From a virus: 41,564 nucleotides of DNA. The notes beneath the pieces were generated by a model. The model was given only the letters and a program-made list of their open reading frames with translations. It was not told where the DNA came from and made no database searches. Of this stretch, positions 14,214-22,724 are shown piece by piece. Every line of letters begins with the position of its first letter. Positions within the stretch are counted from its first letter, which is position 1. Both the position numbers and the translations under genes were made by a program. Location of the stretch: IMG/VR virus record IMGVR_UViG_3300042924_002592, positions 1 to 41,564 of that record; one strand, written 5' to 3'.

Positions 14214-14220
14214 ACAGAGT

Positions 14221-14282
14221 ATTCTACATGAAACTCTATGAAAAATCAACAGGTAAAACTATAATAAAATCAATAACTTACG
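14221..14282 (-). promoter_or_regulatory. Promoter cassette copy C for the 70-residue gene
   Basis: Box CGTAAGTTATTGATT at 14282-14268 (overlapping the deformylase stop), 18 bases, -35 TTGATT (14249-14244), 17 bases, -10 TAGAAT (14226-14221), 7 bases, ATG 14213. Copies B and C also share GTTTCAT just before or within the -10 region. Confidence 0.7.
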
Positions 14283-15018
14283 AGGAGACCACTTTATATA
14301 CAAATTTCTCAGGCTCTTTTTGTTGGGTTGTTCTATTTGGTTGTTCTAATATTTGTATTTTTGGTGATTCTTGCGCTGCAATTGGCTTCATCTTTTGTTT
14401 TTGTGAAATCACCAATTGACCTTCTTGTTTTCTTTCTTGTTCTTGCACAACTTTGATTTTAGATGCTGTTGCTCTTATTCTTTTCACATTCTTCTTAACT
14501 TTTCGTTTTGCAATATCAAGTTTAATTGGGCTGACTTTATCAGTAAACATGATCCCATCTAGATGATCAATCTCATGCTGAACGCATACAGCAGTCAATC
14601 CACTGAATGTCTCTTCAATAATTTGACCACCAACTGCTTGGAATTTAACTTTCACCCATTCTGATCTATCTACTTTTAAATATAAACCTTGATATGATAG
14701 ACATCCTTCTTCAAAAGTTGATGGGGTCATTGATCGGTCAACAATTTCTGGATTAAACATCACCCAAATTTCGCTACCCATATTAATCGCACAAACTCTT
14801 TCACGCAATCCAACTTGATTTGCAGAAAGACCGAGACCTTGCAATTCACCCAACGTTTCTGCCAAAGAAAACGCAAGATACTTTGCGTGTTCAAAATCAT
14901 CTAATGTTTCTAATTTAACAGGAACTGTTGGTTGGCGTAATATTGGATCATAAAAATCTACAAGATCATAGATTTCGTAATCAATCATATCGCCTTTATA
15001 ATATTTAATTTTTTTCAT
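14278..15018 (-). CDS. def: Peptide deformylase with C-terminal extension
   Basis: The 246-residue protein has all three deformylase motifs: GLGLSANQVG (Gln67), EGCLS (metal ligand Cys106) and QHEIDHLDG (ligands His148 and His152, catalytic Glu149). It should remove the N-formyl group from nascent proteins; phage deformylases are common in aquatic phages. Residues 170-246 form a basic, Gln-rich tail absent from the minimal phage enzymes. The start overlaps the gp46 stop (TAATG), so it is coupled to the recombination genes upstream. Confidence 0.92.
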   Translation of the reverse strand: MKKIKYYKGDMIDYEIYDLVDFYDPILRQPTVPVKLETLDDFEHAKYLAFSLAETLGELQGLGLSANQVGLRERVCAINMGSEIWVMFNPEIVDRSMTPSTFEEGCLSYQGLYLKVDRSEWVKVKFQAVGGQIIEETFSGLTAVCVQHEIDHLDGIMFTDKVSPIKLDIAKRKVKKNVKRIRATASKIKVVQEQERKQEGQLVISQKQKMKPIAAQESPKIQILEQPNRTTQQKEPEKFVYKVVSS

Positions 15019-16727
15019 TATGATATCACCTGCGAGAAATTTTTAACTTTCGCGAATCGTATTGTGTGTTTAAACTTATCAACCATCTGATCAGTCTTGT
15101 GCGTGATCACAAAGATGTTTGTATTGTCATTCATCATATTTATCAACTTCATAAATTCTTCAGTACCATTGATGTCAAGAGAACCATCAAAGACCTCGTC
15201 GAAGATGAGCAGATTAGTATTGACACTGTTCTTTAATTTGGCGACCGACCTCCAGGTAAACAACAGTGCTAGGTCAATACGTTTCTTTTCGCCCTCTGAG
15301 AAGTTTTCATAACTGAAATCATCTCGGTGACGAGACTTGATGGTCTCCTTGAACTCCTCGTCAATGTTGAAGTTGACAAAGAAGTCCATCGCAGCCAAAT
15401 ACTTATTAACCAGTTTGTTGATAACTGGAACGTACTGCTTAATGATTTTCGACTTAATCCCGCCATCTTTAAGCAACTGCGCGACAATATCATAATGTTG
15501 TGTTTGTTCAGATACCGTTTTTCTTTTTTCGTTGAATGCTTGTAATGCGTTGAGCAATTCTTTTGATTGTGCCTTGAACTCATCGCTCATGGCTGGTTTA
15601 CTTTCTATGTCTTGGATTTCTTTTTCAAGTTTCGTAATATAGTTTCGAACCTGCTTGCGAGAAGTATTAATCCGCACAAGGTCTTGTTCAAGAACTTTAA
15701 GATTTTGCTGTGTTGCTTTAATTGTATTGATTCGACGTAGAACGGCATCACTCTCTTCCTTTAGTTTGGTTAGACCTTCGGTTAGTTCTGTGATTTTACT
15801 GTTACAAGTGTGTACTTTTTCGTCTTTGTTATTGATAGCCTGATCGCAGGTTGGACAAGTCGAATTTACAGAATAGAACTCGATGTCTTTCTCGAGTTTC
15901 TGGATATTCCCTTCAATCTTGGCTTCAAGTTGATTTAACTTTGTGAATTTCTTTGCTGTACTGTCATCATCTGATACTTCGGTTAATAGACTTTCAATTT
16001 GAGTTTCTTTTTCAGTTGCTTCTATTTCAAGTGCTGAGAGTGATGCCGTGTTTTCAGTCACTTCTTGTTTCTTTGCGTCTACGATTTCTTTTGTATTCTT
16101 CTTGAGTTCGTCAAGATGTTTCTTGTGTAGTTCAATTTTATCTTTGGTGTTATCAATTTGAATCTTTAGTTGTGCTGCTTCATCTTTGAGAGTGTGTAGT
16201 TTGCTTTTGACGATCACATTCATGGAAGAAAAGATCTGGATGTCAAGCAGATCTTCAATGACAACTCGACGGTCCGCCGCTGACAACTGCATGAATGGAG
16301 TAAAGTTGGTTGAGCCGAGGATAACTATTTGTGTAAACGACTTATAGTTCATCTTCAAAATAATCTTTTCAAGATGATCCTGATAGTCTTTAGATCTTGC
16401 GTCTTGATTCAGAAGTTCATCATCGCAGTAGATCTCAAAAACGTTTGGTCGAATACCACGAATAACTTTATATGACTTCTTGCCAATATCAAACTCAACT
16501 TCAACGAGGCAATCTTTTTCATTGACTGAGTTTACAAGTTGAGGTTTATTAATATTGCGGAATGGTTTGCCGAACAATGAGAATGTAATGGCATCCAGGA
16601 ATGTTGACTTACCTGCACCATTCTCACCCACGATCAACGTCGTGGAGTTTTCGTTCAGTGAGATTTCTGTAAAGACATTTCCAGTAGAAAGGAAATTCTT
16701 GTATCGAACTTTTTTGAATAGAATCAC
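15018..16727 (-). CDS. 46: gp46 recombination endonuclease subunit (Rad50/SbcC-like)
   Basis: The 569-residue SMC-type ATPase has Walker A GENGAGKST (34-42), a Q-loop region near FTQIVILGST, long heptad coiled coils on both sides of a zinc-hook CPTC (291-294), the ABC signature FSEGEKKR (476-483) and Walker B LLIFDE (506-511). Length is close to T4 gp46 (560). With gp47 it forms the nuclease that resects DNA ends for recombination-dependent replication and helps degrade host DNA. Its start overlaps the gp47 stop by 4 bp (ATGA). Confidence 0.96.
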   Translation of the reverse strand: MILFKKVRYKNFLSTGNVFTEISLNENSTTLIVGENGAGKSTFLDAITFSLFGKPFRNINKPQLVNSVNEKDCLVEVEFDIGKKSYKVIRGIRPNVFEIYCDDELLNQDARSKDYQDHLEKIILKMNYKSFTQIVILGSTNFTPFMQLSAADRRVVIEDLLDIQIFSSMNVIVKSKLHTLKDEAAQLKIQIDNTKDKIELHKKHLDELKKNTKEIVDAKKQEVTENTASLSALEIEATEKETQIESLLTEVSDDDSTAKKFTKLNQLEAKIEGNIQKLEKDIEFYSVNSTCPTCDQAINNKDEKVHTCNSKITELTEGLTKLKEESDAVLRRINTIKATQQNLKVLEQDLVRINTSRKQVRNYITKLEKEIQDIESKPAMSDEFKAQSKELLNALQAFNEKRKTVSEQTQHYDIVAQLLKDGGIKSKIIKQYVPVINKLVNKYLAAMDFFVNFNIDEEFKETIKSRHRDDFSYENFSEGEKKRIDLALLFTWRSVAKLKNSVNTNLLIFDEVFDGSLDINGTEEFMKLINMMNDNTNIFVITHKTDQMVDKFKHTIRFAKVKNFSQVIS

Positions 16728-17776
16728 GTTGTCTCCATAGACAATGCTTCATTGTACACTTCACGCAATACGGTCTTTATTTTATCTGATTCTACAGGTA
16801 AAGTCAAACCATCAACGTATTTACTTAGAATTGACATTGTATCTTCTGCTTGGTCAATATCAACTTCGACATTTTCAGTGATCTCTGAAAAGTCTTCAAC
16901 CACAGAAACTTCAAGAGGATTGACTTTGGCAAGAGAATCCAATAGTGTATCGAACAAGAATGAATTGTTGCGCTTCTCAACAACAATCTTCACATACTTG
17001 CTTGTCAAATGAGAATAATCTGCATTGACAAGATCATTGTAATACAATTCATCATCATTGTATTGAATCTTGTAGAACATGTTCAATGGATTTTTGATGA
17101 ATTCTAATTGACGAGTCTCAGTATCATAGATGTGAAACCCACGCTCATCATTATAATCAGCCCAAGTCATCTCTCCAGGAGTGCCAACATATACAATGCT
17201 GCCGCTGTTGCTCTTGTGATGGAAGTGACCTGAGAGAACAAGATCATACTTCTGAAGTTGAGCAGGATCCATACCTTCGTGACAAATGCTGCCACGATCC
17301 ATCTCAAACCCTTGCAGTTCAAAGTGACCAAAACAAACGTGGTTGGTGCTTCTCTTGATAAAATCAAGAATTTCCAGTTCATTATCCTTACAGATCCAAG
17401 GAATGATATCAATACCTTGCCATTCCGTTGGTTCATTGTAAACAATAACGTTTGGATAGTCTTTGAGCAGTAACTCTGGCGAATTGACTTCGAGTGTATT
17501 CTTGAATGTGATGTCATGGTTGCCAAGCAACGTATGCATCTCTATATTATGTTCAACCAGTTTATCAAAAAAATACTTGCGGCAAAGAGCAAGAGACTGA
17601 AAAGAAATATACTTCCGACGATCAAATAGATCACCAAGTTGAAAGATGGTCCTAACTCCATGGTCCACCAAATAAGGGAAAAAATGTTTCGTATAAAACT
17701 CACGATAATGATTATGAAAGGCAATGCTATCGCCTCTCATACCAAAATGTGTGTCACCCAATATTGCTATCTTCAT
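16724..17776 (-). CDS. 47: gp47 recombination endonuclease subunit (Mre11/SbcD-like)
   Basis: The 350-residue metallophosphoesterase shows the Mre11 motifs in order: ILGDTHFG (Asp8, His10), FQLGDLFDRR (Asp49), LLGNHD (85-88), a VCFGHFE motif near 150 and LSGHFHHKS near 186. Length matches T4 gp47 (339). It is the nuclease partner of gp46. The 5' end overlaps the gp55 gene by 23 bp, and the 3' end overlaps gp46 by 4 bp, so gp55, gp47, gp46 and deformylase form one translationally coupled string. Confidence 0.96.
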   Translation of the reverse strand: MKIAILGDTHFGMRGDSIAFHNHYREFYTKHFFPYLVDHGVRTIFQLGDLFDRRKYISFQSLALCRKYFFDKLVEHNIEMHTLLGNHDITFKNTLEVNSPELLLKDYPNVIVYNEPTEWQGIDIIPWICKDNELEILDFIKRSTNHVCFGHFELQGFEMDRGSICHEGMDPAQLQKYDLVLSGHFHHKSNSGSIVYVGTPGEMTWADYNDERGFHIYDTETRQLEFIKNPLNMFYKIQYNDDELYYNDLVNADYSHLTSKYVKIVVEKRNNSFLFDTLLDSLAKVNPLEVSVVEDFSEITENVEVDIDQAEDTMSILSKYVDGLTLPVESDKIKTVLREVYNEALSMETT

Positions 17777-18293
17777 CTACAAACTTCTCCAAACCTGCCT
17801 TCTTGATTTTCTTTTCTTTACGAGCATTTTCGTAATTTACAATAAACTCTGAAATGTTTTCGTATAACTCAAATTGTCTAAAGGTTCCATCTTCATTTTC
17901 ATTAAGTTCAAACTCATCAAGAATGCCAGCAGTCTCAGTAGCCTTGTACTTAACATACAATTGTTTCTTTTCTTTCTGAATGCGACGTAAGAATGCATAA
18001 TATACTATTTGAGTGAAATAGGCAAATGGATTGCTTGATTTTGCTGGGTCAAAATTGTCAACGTACATTACGCAGTTTTCAATCGCGTCAGCAACCATTT
18101 CATCTCGAAAAGTATAAGACAAGAAATTGGGTTTGTGTGAAAGATTCTCAGCAATCTTCATAAAGCATTCAGCGACGTATCGAGGAATCTGTGGCTTTGG
18201 TTGTCCTGCTCGTTTTGCTTTGCGTATTGCTGTTCTATACGCAGTCATTTCTTTCAGGAAATCTTTATTATTGATATAGTGATTTTTTGCCAT
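17754..18293 (-). CDS. 55: gp55 sigma factor for late transcription
   Basis: The 179-residue protein contains the sigma region-2-like core of gp55, with NFDPAKSSNPFAYFTQIVYY followed by AFLRRIQKEKKQ, which is the hallmark of T4-type late sigma factors; T4 gp55 has 185 residues. It directs host core polymerase to TATAAATA-like late promoters together with gp33 and the clamp gp45. Such boxes precede the capsid, tail and neck genes of this window. It follows the small oxygenase gene by two bases. Confidence 0.95.
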   Translation of the reverse strand: MAKNHYINNKDFLKEMTAYRTAIRKAKRAGQPKPQIPRYVAECFMKIAENLSHKPNFLSYTFRDEMVADAIENCVMYVDNFDPAKSSNPFAYFTQIVYYAFLRRIQKEKKQLYVKYKATETAGILDEFELNENEDGTFRQFELYENISEFIVNYENARKEKKIKKAGLEKFVDEDSNIG

Positions 18294-18295
18294 AA

Positions 18296-18907
18296 TTAAA
18301 CAATCTTCATAAAGTTACTAATTGAGAATCTGTTGTATTCAGGATTTGATTCATTTGTTTTAATTTCTGTGACACCATGTTCAATTCTTGATGGGAAAAT
18401 AACGCATTGATTATCTTCTAAATCAATAAAAAAGTCATATTTGGGAAAATGTAATAATCCACCAGAAAAGGCTTTTGGTTTTTTGTATAAACAACAAATA
18501 GATGTAAAGATACATTCATCGCGGTGTGGTTTATAAAAATCTCCATTAGCATATGACTGAACTATAGTAGAATCTGAATTTATTGAATCGTAAAGATCAA
18601 AGTATGTATCATCAATTCCATCAATAATATGCTTTAGATGGGGGTCTGCGATTGTATTCCGAGCGCAAACCATGATGCTTGAGAACTCTGGATTTCTATA
18701 AACATCGTTTAAAAATATCCCAGCGTTTCGTTTTTTAGTGATCCCAAGACTATCACCTGCTGCTCCAGTCATATAGCCAGGAACCATTCTTTTTTGTAAG
18801 AATAATAATTCAGACCAAACACCTTCATATTCATGTTTTTCATATACATCATGTAAAATGACATGAGTGAATGGTTCTTTTTTAATTTCAATGTTTAAAC
18901 GTTTCAT
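18296..18907 (-). CDS. 2OG-Fe(II) oxygenase, prolyl-4-hydroxylase-like
   Basis: The 203-residue protein has the dioxygenase triad: His128 and Asp130 in FYKPHRDECI, His177 in FPSRIEHGVT, and Arg193 in YNRFSISN for 2-oxoglutarate. The SGGLLHFP strand between them is typical of the beta-helix. This kind of enzyme is very common in aquatic T4-like phages with unknown substrates (protein side chains, DNA or metabolites). It lies between gp55 and a small conserved gene upstream of uvsW, outside the modification island, so a DNA role is not implied by context. Confidence 0.8.
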   Translation of the reverse strand: MKRLNIEIKKEPFTHVILHDVYEKHEYEGVWSELLFLQKRMVPGYMTGAAGDSLGITKKRNAGIFLNDVYRNPEFSSIMVCARNTIADPHLKHIIDGIDDTYFDLYDSINSDSTIVQSYANGDFYKPHRDECIFTSICCLYKKPKAFSGGLLHFPKYDFFIDLEDNQCVIFPSRIEHGVTEIKTNESNPEYNRFSISNFMKIV

Positions 18908-18909
18908 AA

Positions 18910-19356
18910 TTAATGGACTGGTTTATCTTTTTTTGCTTGCATTGCTTCGAGAATTGACACAACCTTTGTCATTGTTTCAGATGTATTAGCAGTAATGTCA
19001 GCAGTTGTCTTTTTCTTAACTGGTGTTTTAATTTGCGCTGTGTTATTATAGAAAAAATCAGCAACGTATTCATATTGTTCAACAAATTCAGCGCGAACTG
19101 GTGAAGCAAATAATACCTCATAATCATCAAAATCTACTTCTTTGATCTCGATTACTGATTGAGGGAGGTACTCTTGCATCGCTAAGATTTGCCGACCTTC
19201 ATCAAATATAGTTTCAATTTCAATTCTCAGAGGCAACTCTACTGTGATGTATCCTTCTTTATAAGTTACATATCCAATGATGTCATCTGGGATAGAACGC
19301 AAGCGAATGAATCGCAGTTCACCTCTTGGTTTATATTCTGGTTTATCTTCAGACAT
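18910..19356 (-). CDS. Hypothetical protein in uvsW-gp55 interval, possible Sm-like barrel
   Basis: The 148-residue protein has an N-terminal beta-rich half (RFIRLRSIPDDIIGYVTYKE then YITVELPLRIEI) that could form a small five-stranded barrel, and a C-terminal helical tail with a basic KKK stretch and TMTKVVSILEAMQAKK. I do not recognise a function. Its ATG overlaps the uvsW stop region, and the oxygenase follows after two bases, so it belongs to the recombination and late-sigma operon. Confidence 0.65.
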   Translation of the reverse strand: MSEDKPEYKPRGELRFIRLRSIPDDIIGYVTYKEGYITVELPLRIEIETIFDEGRQILAMQEYLPQSVIEIKEVDFDDYEVLFASPVRAEFVEQYEYVADFFYNNTAQIKTPVKKKTTADITANTSETMTKVVSILEAMQAKKDKPVH

Positions 19357-20822
19357 TAATTTATCCTTACGTTATTCGTTGTGAAAGGAAATTTTTCTTC
19401 ACTGTAGATCTTCACCCGTTCCTCATAGTGCTTCAATGTGAAGTTTGTATAAGGACCATAACGTAGATCATCAGCGATATCGTACAGTGTTGCTGCTTCT
19501 TTATTTTCACCTAGACGCAGCACACGCCCAATGGACTGCAATGCTCGAATTTTACTCTTTGTTGGAGAGGAGAATATAATATTATGTAGGTTACGAATGT
19601 TTACTCCAGTAGAGAATGTTCCGTAACTTGCCACAATGATCGCATCGTTTTCTTGTTCAGTGATATGTCTTACTGCTTCGCGATCTTCTGCTTCAACCCC
19701 ACCATGAATAAAAAATACTTTTCGACCATTTGCTTTTTCAGTTATCCATTCGAATAATAGTTTACCGTGTTTTTCAACATAAGTAAATAAAACAAGACTA
19801 TTGCCTTTGAGATTCAACGCAAGATCAGTGATGAAGCGATTGCGCCCTTCGTGTTGAACGAGAAACCCCATCTCGTCCTGATAAGTAAAACCTTTAACTG
19901 TTTTACAAACTATTTCTGGATACTTCAATACAATGCACTTGATGCTGAAGTTGGCGAGTTGTTTACGCTCAATGAGTTCTTTTGTGGAAATAACTTTGAA
20001 CGTAGGACCGAATAATCCTTCAAGAACTAGTTTATTGACCTTGCTATCATCAAGTGTACCTGTCGTGCCAATACGCACATCACAGTTGATGAGTTTAGTC
20101 ATGATAGAAGTTAATGACTTGGCTTTAAATGTATGTGCTTCGTCGCCAATGATGAAATCAAACTGCGCAAAGTATTTCTTTGGCATCTCATAGATAGATT
20201 GCCAAGTTGATATTACAAGATCACTATCAGGTATCTTGCTTTCACCACCATAAATCTTCTGACAATACTTGTCTACATCCCATCCATTTATAGATGAATA
20301 GTTCTTAAAGTCAGAATGCATCTGAGTGACGAGATTAATCGTAGGAACAATCAACAATCCACGCTTCTTACCTGTGTTCAACAGGTGGCGGATCATCATA
20401 TAGATGATTAGTGATTTTCCTGACGCTGTTGGTGAAATGAGTACAGTTCTCTTCTTCGTAAGTCCGACGCTTGACGCAAGGAGTTGATAATCTCTGGGTT
20501 CAATTGACAAAGAAAGAGCCGAAGCCAGATTTTTGGTGTCAACAGGATAGATTTCCTTTTCTTCATCGATGTACTCACAGGTGTAGTTGCTATCCTTGCA
20601 AAACTTTTTGATATACGGAACTAAACCAAGATAAATTTGTCTTGTATTCAGATTCAAGAGTCGAATCTTTCCGTCCCAGTATTTATTGCGAAATGCTGGA
20701 GAAAATTGATAGCCTGGAGTTGAAAATGTAAAGAACTCTGACATCTCTTGCAAGATGGCAGGTTCAGCAGTCACTTGGACATAGATGTTATTTACTTTTT
20801 CAATTACAACGTGCTCAATCAT
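19356..20822 (-). CDS. uvsW: UvsW RNA-DNA/DNA helicase
   Basis: The 488-residue superfamily 2 helicase has Walker A SPTASGKSL (130-138), a GDEAH box near 227-231, a TATGT-like motif GTTGTLDD, and the C-terminal motif VI QSIGRVLRLGE; an N-terminal double-psi-like domain precedes the helicase, as in T4 UvsW (503 aa). UvsW unwinds branched DNA and R-loops, and switches replication from origin-dependent to recombination-dependent. The start overlaps the GT17 gene stop (ATGA). Confidence 0.95.
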   Translation of the reverse strand: MIEHVVIEKVNNIYVQVTAEPAILQEMSEFFTFSTPGYQFSPAFRNKYWDGKIRLLNLNTRQIYLGLVPYIKKFCKDSNYTCEYIDEEKEIYPVDTKNLASALSLSIEPRDYQLLASSVGLTKKRTVLISPTASGKSLIIYMMIRHLLNTGKKRGLLIVPTINLVTQMHSDFKNYSSINGWDVDKYCQKIYGGESKIPDSDLVISTWQSIYEMPKKYFAQFDFIIGDEAHTFKAKSLTSIMTKLINCDVRIGTTGTLDDSKVNKLVLEGLFGPTFKVISTKELIERKQLANFSIKCIVLKYPEIVCKTVKGFTYQDEMGFLVQHEGRNRFITDLALNLKGNSLVLFTYVEKHGKLLFEWITEKANGRKVFFIHGGVEAEDREAVRHITEQENDAIIVASYGTFSTGVNIRNLHNIIFSSPTKSKIRALQSIGRVLRLGENKEAATLYDIADDLRYGPYTNFTLKHYEERVKIYSEEKFPFTTNNVRIN

Positions 20823-21649
20823 AGATCATCAATTTTCTGCTGAATACCATTGAAAATTCTATAGACATTTTCTGGGATGTTAGCAACATCACCTTTCTCA
20901 AATGCATGAACATTAGGGTCGCGATTAAAGATATCGCCACCTTCTTGAAGTTTCTTGTTTATATACTCCATGCTCTTAAATTGTTCTTGATTCTTTTCCT
21001 GATGAGCAAATGTTTCAATCTTATACTGAATTGCTTTTGGATCCAACCACCAACTTAAATGCCATCCACCATTATGAATTACTGCATGAGAATATCTGTT
21101 ATTGTGGACGTTTTTGGCTCTTTCTCTTTTAGTGTATGCATTTGTTGAGACGGTACTAAAGAGTATTTGATTATTCTTAGATTTGTTTTCAAAATTAAAC
21201 TGATAATGATCCATTTGAATGGATAACGCTTCATAACCACTTGCGAAACAATCTTTTGCAATTCCAATGCAATCTTTATGATAGATTTCATCGCAGTCAC
21301 TTATAAAGATAAGTGAGTCATCTGAGAATAATCCAAGACATTCTGTTATGTGATCGCGTTGACCATTCTCAACTTGCCATGGTCCTGTGTTATAGTCTCT
21401 CTCGTGGTTTGGAATTTTATCGAAATCAAAATCACTTCTTTTGCACACAAAGGGAAAGTAGATGATTTTGTCTATGTACTTTTTATATCTGGAGATGTTA
21501 TTCATGAAGTGCATCGGCTTTTCATGCCCACTTTGCGTGATTGGCGCTTCAACCAAAACAAAATGATCAACATGATCGTAAAGGTATTCAAGTCTACCTT
21601 CAAGCATATCAAGTTCATTACAGAACATAAAAGTATCAATAACTTTCAT
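20819..21649 (-). CDS. GT17-like glycosyltransferase
   Basis: The 276-residue protein begins MKVIDTFMFCNELDMLEGRL, the characteristic FFNELDxLExRL start of glycosyltransferase family 17 (beta-1,4-GlcNAc-transferase-like), and has FISDCDEI as the metal-binding DxD and GGWHLSWWLDP as a conserved acceptor-site segment. It may decorate phage structural proteins or host surface glycans. It is inserted between uvsW and a DUF6445-like gene, overlapping both by 4 bp, which suggests an accessory pair carried inside the recombination operon. Confidence 0.8.
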   Translation of the reverse strand: MKVIDTFMFCNELDMLEGRLEYLYDHVDHFVLVEAPITQSGHEKPMHFMNNISRYKKYIDKIIYFPFVCKRSDFDFDKIPNHERDYNTGPWQVENGQRDHITECLGLFSDDSLIFISDCDEIYHKDCIGIAKDCFASGYEALSIQMDHYQFNFENKSKNNQILFSTVSTNAYTKRERAKNVHNNRYSHAVIHNGGWHLSWWLDPKAIQYKIETFAHQEKNQEQFKSMEYINKKLQEGGDIFNRDPNVHAFEKGDVANIPENVYRIFNGIQQKIDDL

Positions 21650-22218
21650 GAATTATCTCGTTGAATATCAATGTTCATAATATCAATAAAAAATGGATTG
21701 ATTAGTCTACCATTTTCTAATGTATCACCAAAATAATTTTCTGATTTGTGAAGAACAGTACCAGAATAAATTATTGCACGATTGTAAACATTTTGTACAA
21801 CCTGTTTTACAGTAATGTTTTCTTTATTTGATGGATCATTTGGATCTACATCATAGAAAATTGTGCCACTATTTGGTGGAGGATTTGGGGTTAGGTACAC
21901 TAAACCTGCAACTGTCTTTTTATCATAATGTGGCCAACTATCACCATCGCTTTCTAAACATACTTGATACCTAGAAAGCATCATCTCATCTATAGAAACA
22001 AAGTGTTTAGGGTAGCCGAACAAATTGTTGAATAGAGTGCTTTTCAATAAATTGAAATACTTTAAACTCAATGTTTGTATTTCATCAGTACGAACTCCAG
22101 GAATCTTGGCACCATTGTCATTATAGTTTGAAGTGAAATTTTGTTTAAGAGCAAAACTTCTAACAGAATCTGGATCTTCGTAAAAATTATCAACAATAAG
22201 TATTTTATTTTCAAACAT
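21646..22218 (-). CDS. DUF6445-like protein, probable 2OG-Fe(II) oxygenase fold
   Basis: The 190-residue protein starts MFENKILIVDNFYEDPDSVR, the family start VDNFYxxPDxVRxxAL, and has dioxygenase-like residues: H-x-D in SWPHYDKK (His97, Asp99), GLVYLTPNPPPNSGT, a distal His157 in GTVLHKSENYFG and Arg171 in NGRLINPFF. The same pattern occurs in the 182-residue paralogue at 37145. I infer a dioxygenase; the substrate is unknown. The ATG at 22218 overlaps the uvsY stop (TAATG) and is preferred over an in-frame start at 22272 that would lie inside uvsY. Confidence 0.7.
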   Translation of the reverse strand: MFENKILIVDNFYEDPDSVRSFALKQNFTSNYNDNGAKIPGVRTDEIQTLSLKYFNLLKSTLFNNLFGYPKHFVSIDEMMLSRYQVCLESDGDSWPHYDKKTVAGLVYLTPNPPPNSGTIFYDVDPNDPSNKENITVKQVVQNVYNRAIIYSGTVLHKSENYFGDTLENGRLINPFFIDIMNIDIQRDNS

Positions 22219-22667
22219 TAACGTGCACCTTGAATGAACTTTTCCCAGCCCATGTATTCTTTCAATTGCCAAGTACGATTATTCAATTCTTTCATAACGT
22301 TGGTACAAAAATTTGCTGACTCTTCATGATAGGCTTTTTTTCGTTTAAGTTTTGTCAAATCATCATCACCATCAAGATACACTTGAATGTCTGACTTGAG
22401 GGTGAATCTAAATGGCTCCCAACCAAGTTTATCCAATTCATCTTGATCAAGTTTGCCGTTATAGTACATCCACTTCAATTTCTTGAGTTTGTCATATTCC
22501 ATCGCTGCTCTTTTTGCAGCAAGATTATGCAAAGACAAATATTTGTTATACTTGTTGTGAAGAATAGGAATACGCAAGATTTCTTTGCCAGGTTCTGTGG
22601 TATCTACTTCAGAATCCCTTTCCCATTGAACCATCAATTCTTCAAGTGGTGGAGTTTCAATTTTCAT
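22218..22667 (-). CDS. uvsY: UvsY recombination mediator
   Basis: The 149-residue helical protein matches the UvsY plan: an N-terminal region with a run of basic helices (NKYLSLHNLAAKRAAMEYDK), the segment WMYYNGKLDQDELDKLGWEP comparable to YYSGRGD---- in T4, then KSDIQVYLDGDDDLTK and a C-terminal helix near the gp32-interaction region. UvsY loads UvsX recombinase on gp32-covered single strands. Length is near T4 UvsY (137). The gene heads the uvsY-DUF6445-GT17-uvsW operon behind its own promoter, and follows the late structural block. Confidence 0.9.
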   Translation of the reverse strand: MKIETPPLEELMVQWERDSEVDTTEPGKEILRIPILHNKYNKYLSLHNLAAKRAAMEYDKLKKLKWMYYNGKLDQDELDKLGWEPFRFTLKSDIQVYLDGDDDLTKLKRKKAYHEESANFCTNVMKELNNRTWQLKEYMGWEKFIQGAR

Positions 22668-22695
22668 ATTAATACAAGTGTGATAAGATAGTTCT

Positions 22696-22724
22696 ATTAT
22701 ACACTATTATCATTTGTAAGTAAA
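22696..22724 (-). promoter_or_regulatory. Sigma70-type early promoter for uvsY operon
   Basis: On the minus strand, -35 TTTACT at 22724-22719, 17-base spacer, consensus -10 TATAAT at 22701-22696. It lies in the 159-bp gap between the tail-tube-like gene and uvsY, marking the switch from late to early genes. The rest of that gap holds a weak CAAGA/TCTTG hairpin and nothing else I can support. Confidence 0.75.

Noticed and set aside
19767-19795. TTTACT-17-TAAACT inside uvsW as another early promoter
   Set aside because: The -10 matches only four of six positions, it is deep inside the helicase gene, and no nearby gene start would use it.
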